From positions 13,564,377 to 13,628,376 of the forward strand of contig NC_092810.1 in the NCBI RefSeq assembly GCF_040954645.1: 64,000 nucleotides of DNA. The letters run 5' to 3'. The position numbers were made by a program, and so were the translations under genes. Below are positions 44,255-55,361 of the stretch, piece after piece. Positions within the stretch are counted from its first letter, which is position 1. Each line of letters starts with the position of its first letter. Origin of the DNA: Diabrotica undecimpunctata (Eukaryota > Arthropoda > Insecta > Coleoptera > Chrysomelidae). Under the pieces are notes generated by a model. The model worked only from the letters and a program-made list of their open reading frames with translations, had not been told where the DNA came from and searched no databases.

Positions 44255-44731
44255 AGCTGAGCGGGCTGTACTCTTTACCATGGATGAACTTATCAAGGCA
44301 TTGGGTTCACTGAAGACTCGTAGGTCCCCCGGACTAGATCAGATACCACCTGAGGCGGTAAAGGGTCTAGGATGGGTGGAACCTGCGTTGCTTCTAGAAC
44401 ACATGACTGCACTGCTGGAAACACAAACCTTTCCTGAGCCTTGGAGGACATGGAGGTTAATACTGCTTCCCAAAGCTAGGCAAAAGTATCGTCCCATCTG
44501 TCTGCTTCCATGCATCAGTAAGCTGTATGAAAGGATGCTGCAAGTACGTATAGATGACATGATTGAGAGGCCAGGTAGTTTATCTCGGAGGCAATTTAGT
44601 TTTTGTAAAGGAAAAAGCACGATTGATGCAATCATGAGTGTACTCGAAGCATTGCGCAACAGAGGGGATGAACATCTCTGGGCGATGTTCATAATATCTA
44701 TTCATCAGCAAGGAGGCTCCCTGTCTCGTTC
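44255..44731 (+). pseudogene. R1-like reverse transcriptase, finger region
   Basis: It reads 'MDELIKALGSLKTRRSPGLD', 'QIPPEAVKGLG', 'PEPWRTWRLILLPKARQKYR' and 'PICLLPCISKLYERMLQVRI', then 'LSRRQFSFCKGKSTIDAIMS'. These are RT blocks 1-3 in the style of R1-clade elements. The match ends near 'EHLWAMFI', before the palm. The palm-like part of the same kind of element follows at once on the opposite strand. Confidence 0.75.
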
Positions 44732-45407
44732 CAGGTAGCGCGTAGAAGACATTCATCGCTCCTAGTTCGGAATCATTCTCAGATGGGCATTTCCTCCTTC
44801 CCCACAGTCTGACTCACGCATTCTAACTCATACAGTCCCTCCTCCCTCCAGATTTGGGTCCTTCAATGTTCGGCATCACCCTCCCCAACGCACCCGCACT
44901 GTTCGCAGCCTTCTGGACCACTTCCCGCACGTGCTCCCCCAATTTTCCATTCTGGTGTAATGTCACTCCTTGATACTTTACTTGTTTCTTGGGTGTTAGA
45001 CATGCTCCTGCACATTTTAATTTATTATTTTGCCTGTTCGTTGTCCCCTTCAGAATGATGGCTTCGTTTTTCTCTGTCGCAAGTTTCAGTCCGTGCTGCG
45101 TCATCCATTTCTTTACGACGCCTGGGTTTCGAACCCGGTATTTGAGATCTGGCTCATCCCGGGCCACTACCAGTCCAGCGAGGTCATCTGCGATTGCGAA
45201 GGGGGTTGTACCTCTTCGTATTCACAGTGCATAACCCCGTCATATGCCAGATTTCATAGCGTCGGGCCCAAGACAGATCTCTGGGGTACCCCGGCCGTCA
45301 CGTCCACGATCGTGCCCTTTTCCACCATAATCCTTCTCTCGGACAGATACTCCGACTGTTTACTGCCAGACGTGTACCAAATGAATTCATTTGGTATTTA
45401 GAAAATA
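44732..45407 (-). pseudogene. R1-like reverse transcriptase, palm/thumb region, inverted
   Basis: Minus strand from 45400: 'RRIMVEKGTIVDVTAGVPQR' and 'SVLGPTLWNLAYDGVM' (RT block with GVPQGSVLGP), a region where the catalytic block should be ('DDLAGLV' in shifted frame near 45185), then 'TQHGLKLATEKNEAIILKGT' and 'KQVKYQGVTLHQNGKLGEHV'. The segment is bounded by a 12-bp inverted repeat (44715-44726 with 45410-45421) and is inverted relative to the finger region on its left. Confidence 0.75.
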
Positions 45408-45459
45408 AAAGACAGGGAGCCACACAGTTTAAGATACGAGGGAAAAAGAAAATAAGTGT

Positions 45460-45960
45460 ATCAGTAGAATAAAGTATTGCGCATTTCCAGACCTCATCAA
45501 GCTGTTGATCCAGAAATCGTAAATGATGCAGAGAAGGACATTGTTTTAGATGACCATTTTTTACTAGGTAGGAATTTATCAGATGATGAAATAAATAAGC
45601 TGCAATAGATAGAAGAAGAAAGTGAATTTATTAAAAAACTCGCCTCAGGTTTTCTTAGAACAAATATTGCTAAAAAGGATATCCGAATATGATGGCGTTA
45701 AAAAAAAATATAGGTGACTACATTTTATTTTTCGATGAAGATCATGTTTACCCTGGAATGATTACAGCAATAGAAAATAATAATTCAATGCCATCGCAAA
45801 ACCGTTACTGTTTTTAAAATGGTCACAAAGACGTGACGAAGCATGATATTCATTTGATAGCGTAATTGGCGCCATAAACTCTCCCAAGAAAATTTCCAGA
45901 TGAGGATTGTACATTTTTCCAGCATGCGACATTTCTGTGTATTTTTTCTGTTGTTGTTAT
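45460..45960 (+). pseudogene. unidentified coding relic
   Basis: Open-looking pieces appear in successive frames: 'DPEIVNDAEKDIVLDDHFLL', 'GRNLSDDEINKLQ', 'IGDYILFFDEDHVYPGMITA', 'KWSQRRDEA' and 'SVIGAINSPKKISR'. The second half has the look of a short beta-barrel tail seen at the end of some insect transposase-like proteins (a gate for YPG.V, W....D and I..P). I cannot name the family. It may be a transposon fossil or a dead host exon. Confidence 0.35.
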
Positions 45961-46689
45961 AATATTTTGTTTATTTAAAATGTAGCAATGTTCTTTACTT
46001 TTATGTTTCGTTTATAAATGCAGGTAGGTTTCAATTAAAAAAAATTTGAAAGAAAAGCAAAGGTGCAAAGTTTAAAATCCTATAGGATTACTATACAATA
46101 TGCCTCAAAAATTGCTTAAATAAGAGCTATATTACAACCTGTTCAATACATATTTATAATAAAAACTTCAGATCTTCTCTTGAATGACGTTATATCCACT
46201 CTAAGAAAATAAAACTAAAAAAATGGTGCAAAGTAACTTTGTTTTACGGTATATTTCTTAATTTTTGGGTTTAATTAATAACGAACAATGTGTTAGATAA
46301 AATCTAACAGGCCAGTGATCTTATTACATAATAATATGAAAAGTTCAGTGATCGCTGGTTAAGGGTAGTTTTCAATTTCCCCAAAACGAAAAAATATTAA
46401 AGCTTATAGCTTTAATGGTAATAAAACTATATGAACAGTATAATACGTATATATCAAAAACTCTACCAAATTTTAAATCTAAAGTTCACAGTAAACAATA
46501 AATAGAAATTATCAACCAGTTGTCAAATAAAATACAGGATACAGGGTACTGGTAATTTCAGGGCACTGTATAAGTGATATGATTAACTTATATTACAGAA
46601 ACTTTGGAGGAATTAGTAGTTTTGAGAGTAGTTACCAAGTTTCTGGATAATCTGAGGATAAGAGCGGCACAGTTCAACCTTAAATTATC
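45961..46689. other. unassigned; right part may be 5' UTR of the next element
   Basis: AT-rich, without recognised genes. The exact 5' boundary of the RTE-like element that follows could not be fixed. Confidence 0.4.
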
Positions 46690-49600
46690 AGCAATTAAGT
46701 AAATTCTGTTGGTAAAATATTAGTGAACCGAATTTTCAGTGAACCGAGAAAGTTTATTAAAATAATGAGAGCCCTTAAAAGCAGTGATTAGTAAAATGGG
46801 GTTCATTGACAACTCCGCTAACGCAGACAAGGACTTCATAAAATTTATTTTTATTATTAAAATTGTATATTTATACAAATTCCTTGATTTAACCCGGCAT
46901 TATACGCGCCAAAAAACTTACGTTGTAACACAAAAACAAGTAGAACTGAAATATATTTCTCGAGCATTTTTATCAGCTAGTTCATTTCCTAGGAATAGCC
47001 TAAATATTTTAAATACAAACTTTAAGATTGCAACATGGAACGTTAGAAGTCTGTTCGAAACAGGAAAACTAGCAAATGCATGGCACGAAATGAAACGTTT
47101 AGGGTTGCAGATATTGGGTTTGAGTGAAGTTAGATGGCCAGGTTCAGGAAAAGTTAAATCCGATTCATCGTAACGGGGTTGGAGTAATTTTAGAAGACAA
47201 ATATAACAATGCCGTCACAAACTTTGTGCCATTTTCGGACCGATGTCTTCTTATTTAACTATCCGGAAAGCCAGTAAATATCAACATCATTCAAACTTGG
47301 CCCCTACGGCCGATAATCCAATAGAAGAGCTGGAAGCGTGGTATGCTGACGTAGAAAAACTTATAAAGATGACCAAAAAACGAGACCTAACATTTATCTT
47401 AGGTGACTTTAATGCTAAGTTAGGTAGAGGAAAAGTTTCTGGATTGATCGGAGACTTCGGACTTGGAGCAAGGAACGACAGGGGAGAAAGAATGACCGAA
47501 TTCTGCCAACAACACAACATGGTAGCGACAAATACATGGTTTAAATTACACCCTCGCAGATTGTACACTTGGACTTCACCACAACACAATGAAAACAGAG
47601 TAATCCGTAACCAAATATTGGTTAACAAAAAATATCACAATGTAATCATTAGTGCAAAAACATATCCTGGAACTGACATCAATTCCGATCATAATCCTGT
47701 TGTTGCAAAAGTTCGCGCAAGATGGAAACTAATAAAGAAACAAAAACCTCAACACCAACTATTAGACATCCAATTATTGAAAAAGGACACCATACATCAG
47801 ACAGTAAATAAAGAATTAAACAAAAATTTAGGAAATATCGACCACAATAGAATTAGCAAGTACGATGACATAAACGTTCTGTGGAAAACTATTAAAGAAC
47901 AAATGAACAATGTAACGGAAAAACATCTAAAAGTAACACCTAGAAATAACAAACAGAAATGGATGACAGAAGAAATTTTACAATTAATGAACAAACGAAG
48001 AGAATCTAAAGGAAAAGATGACAAGGACGGAGAATATAAAAGACTAAATAGAATAATTCGAAAAAAAATAACCGAAGCAAAAGAGAAATGGCTGGAAACA
48101 AAATGCGTGGAAATAGAAGAACTACAACAAAGGCACGATTTTTTTAATTTACATAAAAAGGTAAAAAAAGCTAACCTAACCTGACCTAACCTCGACTACC
48201 AAGAGAACGACTTTTCACACCATGCTGAACACGGATGGCAAACTACTAGAATCAACAGAAGATAAACTGAAAGAATGGGAAAACTACATTAAAATTCTTT
48301 TTCACGACATACGAGAAGAATCAAGATTGGAAAATAACAACGAAGGGCCAACAATTCTGAAATCTGAAATCATAAATGCAATTATTAATCATCTTAAAAC
48401 AAATAAAAGCCCAGGTCCAGACGGAATATACCCAGAAACGTTAAAATTAATCAGCGAAGAAAATATCGAAATATTTGTCCTTTTATTCAATCGCATTTAT
48501 GATACAGGTAAAATACCCCAAGATTGGCTGGGGTCAATATTCATCCCACTACCAAAAATGCCAAACTCACAACACTGCAATGAGTTCCGTCTGATAAGCC
48601 TTATGAGTCATGCAGTAAAAGTCCTACTAAAAATCGTACATAATCGTATCTATAGAAAGTGCGAAAGAATCATCGAAAACGATCAGTTTGGATTCAGAGC
48701 CGGCATGGGAACTAGAGAAGCCCTGTTCAGTTTACTAGTTCTCGCCCAAAAATGCTACGACTAACAGAAAGATATATTTATATGCTTTATAGACTTCGAA
48801 AAAGCATTTGATAGAGTAAGACACGACCTACTATTAGAACGTTTGCAAGAAGTCGGTTTAGATGAAACAGACATCAAATTCTTAAAAAACTTGTACTGGA
48901 ACCAAAACGCCAGAGTTAGGATCGAAGGTTCCACATCCGCAGAAGTACAAATTAGGAGAGGAGTTAGGCAAGGATGTCTTCTGTCACCTCTGCTGTTTAA
49001 TCTTTACTCCGAGTTTCTATTTAAAGAAGCATTGGAGGATTCCAAGGATGGAGTCAATGTGAATGGCGTAAATATCAACAGTATCAGATACGCCGATGAT
49101 ACAGTGTTAATTGCGGCTTCCGACTTAGGTCTACAGCGACTCATCGACAAGACCAACTCGACCTGTGAGCAATTTGGTATAAAACTAAACATTAAAAAAA
49201 GCAAAGTGATGTCAATCCGAAAAAACCAAAACGTACCTCAACCGTGCACAATAAATGGGCACATTTTAGAACAGGTCAATAGATTTAAGTACCTGGGATG
49301 TTGGATCGATAGCAGCCTAAATCCTGATCTAGAAATAAGATCGAGAATAGAACAGGCCAGAAAATCTTTCGAAAAAATAAAAAAACTGCTTTGTGATTCT
49401 CGAATAAATCTCGAAATTCGACTACGTTTATCAAAATGCTACGTCTGGTCGACTCTTCTATATGCAATTGAAACGTGGACCCTTAAAACATCAATCGTAA
49501 ATAAATTGGAGGCCTTTGAAATGTGGATCTACCTATCTAAATGTTGCATAGAATAGGCAAGGAAAGAGAACTTTTTAACACAGTAAAAGAAAAACATCAT

Positions 49601-49830
49601 ACCTAGGACACATACTGAGAAATAATAAGTACCAATATGCCCAACTTATAGTGAAAGGAAAAATCCAGGGAAAGAGAGGCCTAGGAAGGAAAAGACTATC
49701 GTGGCTCAGAAACATCCGACAATGGACAGGGCTAAATTTTGAACAGCTAATAAGAACAGCTGAAGATAGAGAAGAGTTTAAAATTGTAGTAGCCAACCTC
49801 CATTGAGGAGAGGGCACTTTAAGAAGAAGA
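46690..49830 (+). mobile_element. RTE-like non-LTR retrotransposon, near full length
   Basis: One long ORF is expected: an AP-like endonuclease then RT, as in the group whose endonuclease half is often annotated as craniofacial development protein 2-like. Endonuclease: 'FKIATWNVRSLFETGKLANA', 'LGLSEVRWPGSGK', 'TFILGDFNAKLGRGK' and 'DINSDHNPVVAKV'. RT: 'SPGPDGIYPETLKLI', 'QFGFRAGMGTREALFSLLVL', 'CFIDFEKAFDRV', 'GVRQGCLLSPLLFNLYSEFL', 'IRYADDTVLIAASDL' and 'FKYLGCWIDSSLNPDLEI'. The C-terminus ends 'EEFKIVVANLH' before a tail TTTAAGAAGAAGAAG (49818-49832). Lesions: frameshifts near 47160-47290, a telomere-like tract at 48171, a stop at about 48763, and a small deletion near 49540. Confidence 0.9.
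48171..48192. repeat. telomere-like (CCTAA)n tract inside an RT gene
   Basis: The sequence ctaacctaacctgacctaacct is about 4.5 units of CCTAA with one CCTGA unit; the complement reads TTAGG with one TCAGG. TTAGG is the common insect telomere repeat and TCAGG a beetle variant. It falls exactly where the RTE-like protein should pass from 'HKKVKKA' to 'TTKRTTFHTMLNTDGK' and breaks the frame. It is a short interstitial telomere-like insertion. Confidence 0.8.
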
Positions 49831-49863
49831 AGTTCATTTCCTTTAATGCCTATATGTGATGGT

Positions 49864-50216
49864 AATCACATGAAGACTAATGTTTTGTTTTCTAGCTGCT
49901 GCATCTTGTTTTTAATTAATTTAGCAATTGGGTCGCAAGTGTACATTTTTGACAGTTTATGGAGGGAATTGAATGAGTCAGTAATAATAAGGAATTTATC
50001 CGGTTTGACTGTTTGTATGTGATTTAGAGCTCTGTATATTGCATACAATTCTCCAGTTATCACAGTGGATTCTGTGGGAAATTTGAAACTTTTTATTATG
50101 TGTCTTATAACAAATAATGATCCTACACCAGAAGTTGTTTTAGATGCATCTGTGTAAACTTGGATATATTCAGGGAAATTAGAATATATTTGTTTGTGTG
50201 TTTCTATTATTTTCAA
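49864..50216 (-). pseudogene. RNase H domain of an I/R1-like retrotransposon
   Basis: Minus strand from 50216: 'YIQVYTDASKTTSGVGSLFV', 'STVITGELYAIYRALNHIQT' and 'KFLIITDSFNSLHKL'. The D (YTDAS), E (GELYAI) and D (ITDSF) residues of the RNase H active site are all visible. Such a domain follows RT in I-clade and some R1/Jockey-like elements but not in RTE elements, so this belongs to another family than its left neighbour. No RT is attached. The rest is lost or unreadable upstream. Confidence 0.8.
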
Positions 50217-50344
50217 CTATTTCGCTGACGACGGAGTCTGGAAAACACAATTGCCAAGCATCAATAATGATTTTTTCTTCTCTGGCTTTTAAAATTACTC
50301 CAAAAGATTAAGTCATTATGTTTATGCTCTGGGTCTTTTTTTTT

Positions 50345-50535
50345 AAACAGCTACGGAACTGCACAACTTTTTTTTGTCCCTCCCCACAAAACATAGAGGA
50401 ATATTTAGATCTTGCTGAGTTTCGTTAAAATTTAGTAGCTCCTCTCCTTTTAATTGCTTTGAATTAGAATCGTGATTATTGTCCTCCAAAATGTCATCTT
50501 GGTCTTCAGAAGGTCCACTTATCTAAAAATAAACG
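50345..50535 (-). pseudogene. acidic coding relic, possibly piggyBac-like N-terminus
   Basis: On the minus strand the frame is open for about 60 codons: 'ISGPSEDQDDILEDNNHDSN' then 'NIPLCFVGRDKKK'. It is preceded by tttatttttag, which could be a splice acceptor. An acidic stretch followed by a GRDK/GKDK motif is typical of the N-terminal part of piggyBac-like transposases. The family call is tentative. Confidence 0.35.
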
Positions 50536-50636
50536 TGGCTTACATCCTCAAATATTATTGTAAGACCAGAAAAAACCATTATGTTTACTTTAAGAGATAA
50601 GTGTACTCTTGTTTTGTATTCTCCAAAACTGATAAA

Positions 50637-50815
50637 CCGGAAATAACCATGGACTACCACAAAACGAAAGGAGGTGTCGACGTTGTTGACAAAATGTGCG
50701 AAGCCTACAATTGTGCATGTGGAACTACTAGTTGACCAATGGTCATTTTTTATAGTGAATGAATGTTGTTGTTGAAATAAATAGTTACATCATTAACACC
50801 TGGAATACTCAATGA
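50637..50815 (+). pseudogene. piggyBac-like transposase relic around the third catalytic Asp
   Basis: 'KPEITMDYHKTKGGVDVVDK' followed by 'MCEAYNCACGTT', then after a stop 'PMVIFYS'. This matches the KP..I..YN.TKGGVD.VDQ segment that carries the last catalytic Asp of piggyBac-like transposases and the following helix (RRWPM..FYN). The remainder is decayed. It differs from the two larger piggyBac copies in sequence. Confidence 0.65.
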
Positions 50816-50829
50816 GATCACAATGGCCA

Positions 50830-51195
50830 GATTATACCAATAATCAAATATTTAATTAAATAACAGAAAGAAGAAGTCACTATTTTAACAGTTAACATCT
50901 TATAGTATCATGACGGCCCTGTTCCTTTATTATACCGAACCAAATTTGAAACTAAAATATGCATTAAAGCATAATTATTATCAAATAATAGCTGTCACGT
51001 CTTTTTGCAGCGATCATCCCTTGTAGAATTGTTTTATTTGTGAATTGTTAATAGGATACTTCCTTAATTTCAATCTTAGTTCTCTATCATTATCAATTTA
51101 ATTGTTTTCGCGAGAAGTTGATGAATATTAATTACAAAATGCTCCAAAATAATTAAAGTAAAATAAAGTTTTTGATACACTTTTGATAATTAAAA
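50830..51195. other. unassigned
   Basis: AT-rich, no feature recognised. Confidence 0.4.
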
Positions 51196-51199
51196 AAGA

Positions 51200-51772
51200 G
51201 ATTTTAGCTGTTTGGGCCTCAACTTTTTTCTTATTGAAAATTGTTCAATATAAATAATCAGTTTTAGCGTAGTATTTAACAAGTTTATACCTCTGTAGTT
51301 TTCTGGCTGTTTTTTGTTTCCTTTCTTGAATAGTAGAATTAGTTCGCTCGTTCTCCATTCTTCCGGTATTTTATTGTGTTTTATAATTTTATTAATTATT
51401 GTTCTTAAATGTTCTGTCATTGCTGCTCCACAATATTTCAGTAACTTGTTTGGATCCCGTCTTTATCTGCTGGTTTTCTGTTCTTCAGCTTTTCAAATAT
51501 TTTCCGAACATCCTGTACATTTATGTTAAGTTCTTCATTTGTGGTAACGTCTGGTGTTTCCTGTTATAGTGTCGTTTGTTTTTCCTCTGCATATAGCTTT
51601 TTTAGGTAGTCAATCTACGTATACTTTTCTATGTGTCTTGGTTCTATCAGTTCCTTTACCCCCGTTCTTTGACCTCTTATGAATCGCCATATTTCCTTTG
51701 GCAGACCGTAAAAATCATGTTCCATTACTTTCCAAAAGCATTTCCAGTTAGTAGATGAGGCTTTTTGTAATA
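51200..51772 (-). pseudogene. RTE-like RT, 5' inverted segment
   Basis: Minus strand: 'KVMEHDFYGLPKEIWRFIRG', 'DVRKIFEKLKNRKPADKDGI', 'IIKHNKIPEEWRTSELILLF' and 'KKGNKKQPENYRGINLLNTT'. This is the region just before and including the first RT blocks. The continuation of the same protein is on the plus strand from 51775. The two parts thus form an inverted 5' end plus a sense 3' part, as produced by twin priming. Confidence 0.75.
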
Positions 51773-51774
51773 GA

Positions 51775-52351
51775 ATGTCGTGTGGAGATGCAATATTCGT
51801 TATAAAGCAAATTACTGAGAAATCTCTAGAGTATAAAAGACCAGCATTTCTGTGTCTTATTGACCTAAAGAAAGCGTTTGACAGAGTAAGACTCAAAGAT
51901 GTAATCCATCTTCTGTATAATAGAGAAGTTCCCCTAAATATTATAAACACTATCAAAAACATCTACCAAAACAGCAAAATGGAAGTCAAAATAAATGGAC
52001 AACTTACAGAACTCATAGAAATAGGCAGCGGAATAAAAGAAGGGGATTCATTGAGCCCCATGCTCTTTAATTTGATCATGGATGAAATCATCATAACTGT
52101 TAACAAAAGAAGGGGATACAGAATGGCAAACAAAAAAAGCGAAATATTCTGTTACGCAGACGACACAATAGAAATTGATAGTCCAAGATGAAGATAGTCT
52201 GCAAAGACTGGTCCACAGATTGAACATAAGGGCAAAAGAATTTATTATGACAATTTTTCATATAATAACATATTCAATTACGATTAGACCAATGTTCAAG
52301 ATAACCTCGGAAATAAGAAAATATATAATTTATAAAGCAGAGAAAATGTGG
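51775..52351 (+). pseudogene. RTE-like RT, sense segment
   Basis: 'SCGDAIFVIKQITEKSLEYK', 'RPAFLCLIDLKKAFDRVRLK' (first palm Asp), 'IEIGSGIKEGDSLSPMLFNL', 'EIFCYADDTIEI' (catalytic YADD), then after a frameshift 'LVHRLNIRAKEFIMTI'. The remainder looks partly deleted and ends at the TTAA target of the piggyBac-like element at 52352. Confidence 0.8.
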
Positions 52352-52355
52352 TTAA

Positions 52356-52735
52356 CACTAGAAGCACCAGAGCGGTCATTTTGACTGTTTTTCATTTTTG
52401 ACACTCTGTATTACCTATTCATAAATGTTTTAGAAACTTGATAATTTATGACTTTTCATAGATCTATTTGAAGATTATAATTTCTCTTTTACAGGTACTT
52501 AGCGTAATTACTTTTTAAGATATGGTAACGTATACCTAGAACCACCATATAGCAGTCATTTTGACTGCTTTCTATTTTCGACCCTCATTAGTCTAGAGTA
52601 TTACTCATTGATATTTATTTTACAAAATTTATGATTTGGGACTTTATTATTTACTTGAGGATTATAATTTCTCTTTTACTGGTACTTAGTATAATTACAT
52701 TTTGAATATATTTATGTTGATGTCTACCTAGAAAA
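52356..52735 (+). repeat. ~180-bp subterminal tandem repeat of the piggyBac-like element
   Basis: Two imperfect copies start near 52361 (gaagcaccagagcggtcatt) and 52539 (gaaccaccatatagcagtca), with a partial third start near 52728. Shared landmarks include tcattttgactg at the start and gattataatttctcttttac in the middle. Similar spacing is seen at the left end of the other piggyBac-like copy (about 21100 and 21281), so the duplicated module is a family trait. Confidence 0.8.
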
Positions 52736-52923
52736 ATGCGGTCCTAATGACGAGGTAGTCTAATTTTTGTTCGACTTTTCTGGGAAGTTTTTACTTATTT
52801 TATGTATAAAATACATCGAAAATATTTGTTATTATGTAGTTTGAGTATACTCTTTGCAATTGCATGTTCAATCTGTATTTTTATTAATTTTACATTGTGA
52901 TTTTTATTATTTTTGCTGTTATC

Positions 52924-55173
52924 ATGTCTCGCCGATATTTGACTCAGCAGGAGCTATTAGAGTGTCTACAGAATTTGTCAGAAGATGAATCTGTAGCAGA
53001 GTTATCTGATAAAGATGTATCCGATAATGAAGTTGACGAGTTGATACTAACACAGTTGATCAAGGACATTCATCGGGCAGTGATTCTGAAGGTGAAGTTG
53101 AGATTGATGTGATGCCCAGTACTTCTGCTTCAACTTCGAATGCAAACTTCAATACATCTTCAAAAATGATTACCAACCAGGTAAGAGGAATTTGCAGAAG
53201 CAATTTAGAGAATTCTTCCATAGATACCATAGGATGTTAGTTACTTGACAACAATGCTAGTACACCAGGTAAGCAACTATATTATATTAATAGCTTCTAT
53301 TTATGTATTCACTTAGGTGTGTAATATTTTTGAGCATATTCTTCTTGATGTCACGAATATTGGCTATAATCATGGCAATATTTACCTTATCTGCAGGATG
53401 TTCTTCTTCCTGGATCCCGTTTTCCAAATATTTTTCCTTGCAGGATGGCTTGTAGAAGGGCGCATCTAGATTCATTTCGCACAATGTTTTCGAAATATTG
53501 TAACTTTCGAGATTTGATAGTGGTCCACGGGATTTGAAGTGTTCTCCGATTTAGCCACAGCTCGAATGCTTCCAATTTTCTGCATATATCTTCGTCAAGG
53601 TCAACTATTCAACACCATAAAAAAGAACAGAGAAGACGTAGCATGATGGCTGTTGAAGAAGGCCCCCATCTGGTTGAAGGTGGATCTAGCTTTTCGGATG
53701 TGCGCTCTTATTTCTTGGTTGTTGTTCCATTCTTTATTTATTACAATGCCATTTATTTAAATAAATAAATAAATGAGTATATACCTGCATACTAATTTAT
53801 CTCGTTCATTTTAGGAAGGCGTACCAGTCAAAATGTTCTAAAGGAAGCTGCTGGACCAACCCCTCATGCTAATAGAAGCATTATTAGAGATTCTGCAGCT
53901 AGTGCATGGCGGCTGTTGATTGATGAATGCATACTCCGTAACATAAAATCATGTACTGTTACTGAAGGTAGAAGAAAACTCAAAGATGAAAATTGGCAAA
54001 TTTCTATTGAAGAAATCGAAGCATTTATATCCTTACTGTATGCTAGGGGAGCTTATATGGCACGAAATGTTAGCATAAAGATGCTGTGGTCTGGTACATG
54101 GGGCCCAAAATTTTTTCAAGAGACGATGTCTAGAAACAAATTTACACAAATAATGAGTTTTATCCGTTTTGATATGAGAAATACCAGGTCTGAGCGATTA
54201 TCAACAGATAAATTTGCACTTGCGTCGGGAATATGGAACCCATTTATAGAGAATTGTATATTATGTTATACACCTGGCGAAAATATAACTATCGACGAAC
54301 AGCTTTTTTCCGCGAAGGCAAGATGCCGCTTTACCCAGTACATGGCGAATAAACCCGATAAGTTTGGAATTAAATTCTGGCTTGCAGCTGATGTCGAGTC
54401 CAAATATTTGTTGAACGGATTTCCCTACCTAGGGAAAGATGAACAACGACCAGTCAATCAACTTCTGGGGGAACATGTTGTTAGCTGTCTAATGGAACCA
54501 TTTATAAATAAAGGAAGAAATGTCACGACGGATAATTTCTTTACGTCCATAAAGTTGGCAAAAGAAAGAACAAGAAAGGATATTCCACCGTCAGTAAAAA
54601 ATGAAAAGATGGAATTGTGCAAAACAAAAATTTTCAAACACGAAGACTTTACGCTAACGGCGTACCAGGGAAAAGTCAACAAAAATGTTCTAGTGCTGAG
54701 TTCTTTACACTCGAATAATATTAAAATGGGCACAGATAAAAAGAAAAAACCGGAAACCATCATCTTCTACAACCAGACAAAATACGGAGTAGACGTTGTA
54801 GATCAGATGGCTAGACTGTATTCAACCAAATCTGCTTCAAGAAGATGGCCGTTGCAAGTTTTTTTTTAATATTTTAGATATGGCAGGAATAAATGCTTGG
54901 GTTCTGTATAAAAAAGTTACGGGCAGTCAAATATCTAGGCAGGATTTCCTACTTCAGTTAGCAGAAGAATTGCGAGAAGATCACATGACTAAGGGTAGGA
55001 CAACATCAACGGATACAAATCCAAGAGGTACAAAAAAACCACCAAATAATAAACGTAAGCAGTGTCAAACAAGGAATTGCAACAAAAATAAAACATTTGA
55101 AATTTGTCATATATGTAAAAAATTTGTGTGTGGGTCATGTACAAGCATACTGCAATACTGCATAAATTGTACT
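52924..55173 (+). pseudogene. piggyBac-like transposase, nearly intact, one intron
   Basis: The start is MSRRYLTQQELLECLQNL (52924). The acidic N-terminus shifts frame near 53040 and continues 'GHSSGSDSEGEVEIDVMPST'. Exon 1 ends at ACACCAG|GTAAG (53268-53269) and exon 2 begins after CATTTTAG at 53813, giving 'STPGRRTSQNVLKEAAG' in phase. The body has 'WSGTWGPKFFQETMSRNKF', 'GENITIDEQLFSAKARC' (Asp 1), 'NVTTDNFFTS' (Asp 2) and 'KYGVDVVDQMARLYS' (Asp 3). After a frameshift in a T-run (about 54860) the C-terminus ends in a cysteine-rich domain ('CQTRNC', 'CHICKKFVCGSC', 'CINC'). All three catalytic Asp are present. Confidence 0.9.
53290..53775 (-). mobile_element. RTE-like fragment inside the piggyBac transposase intron
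   Basis: Minus strand: 'NNNQEIRAHIRKARSTFNQM', 'IGSIRAVAKSENTSNPVDHY', then 'MRPSTSHPARKNIWKTGSRK' and 'MIIANIRDIKK' in changing frames. This is the C-terminal part of an RTE-like element with its terminal ANIR motif. It lies wholly between the predicted splice donor at 53269 and acceptor at 53812, so it would be removed on splicing. Exact boundaries are uncertain. Confidence 0.7.
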
Positions 55174-55361
55174 TAAATAATTAAATAATTTATTTAAATA
55201 TATTAAATATGTCTTTTATTATTAGTTATTAACTCAATATAGGTTTTTATTAAATAAAAAAGAATACAAAAACGGCTGGCAATAGAAAATTCTAATATCC
55301 GTCATTTTGACCGCCGGTGGTGCTTCTAGGTATGCACAAATGCTGGTGCTTCCAGTGTTAA

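Larger units (their letters stand above)
52356..55357 (+). mobile_element. complete piggyBac-like element, TTAA target duplication
   Basis: TTAA lies at 52352-52355 and 55358-55361. The terminal inverted repeats are cactagaagcaccag and, reversed, cactggaagcaccag. The right end repeats the gaagcacca motif about 20 bp inside, next to ggcggtcaaaatgac. The left end has a tandem ~180-bp module. It contains a single transposase gene with one predicted intron and an RT fragment in that intron. About 3.0 kb. It interrupts the RTE-like copy to its left. Confidence 0.95.
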
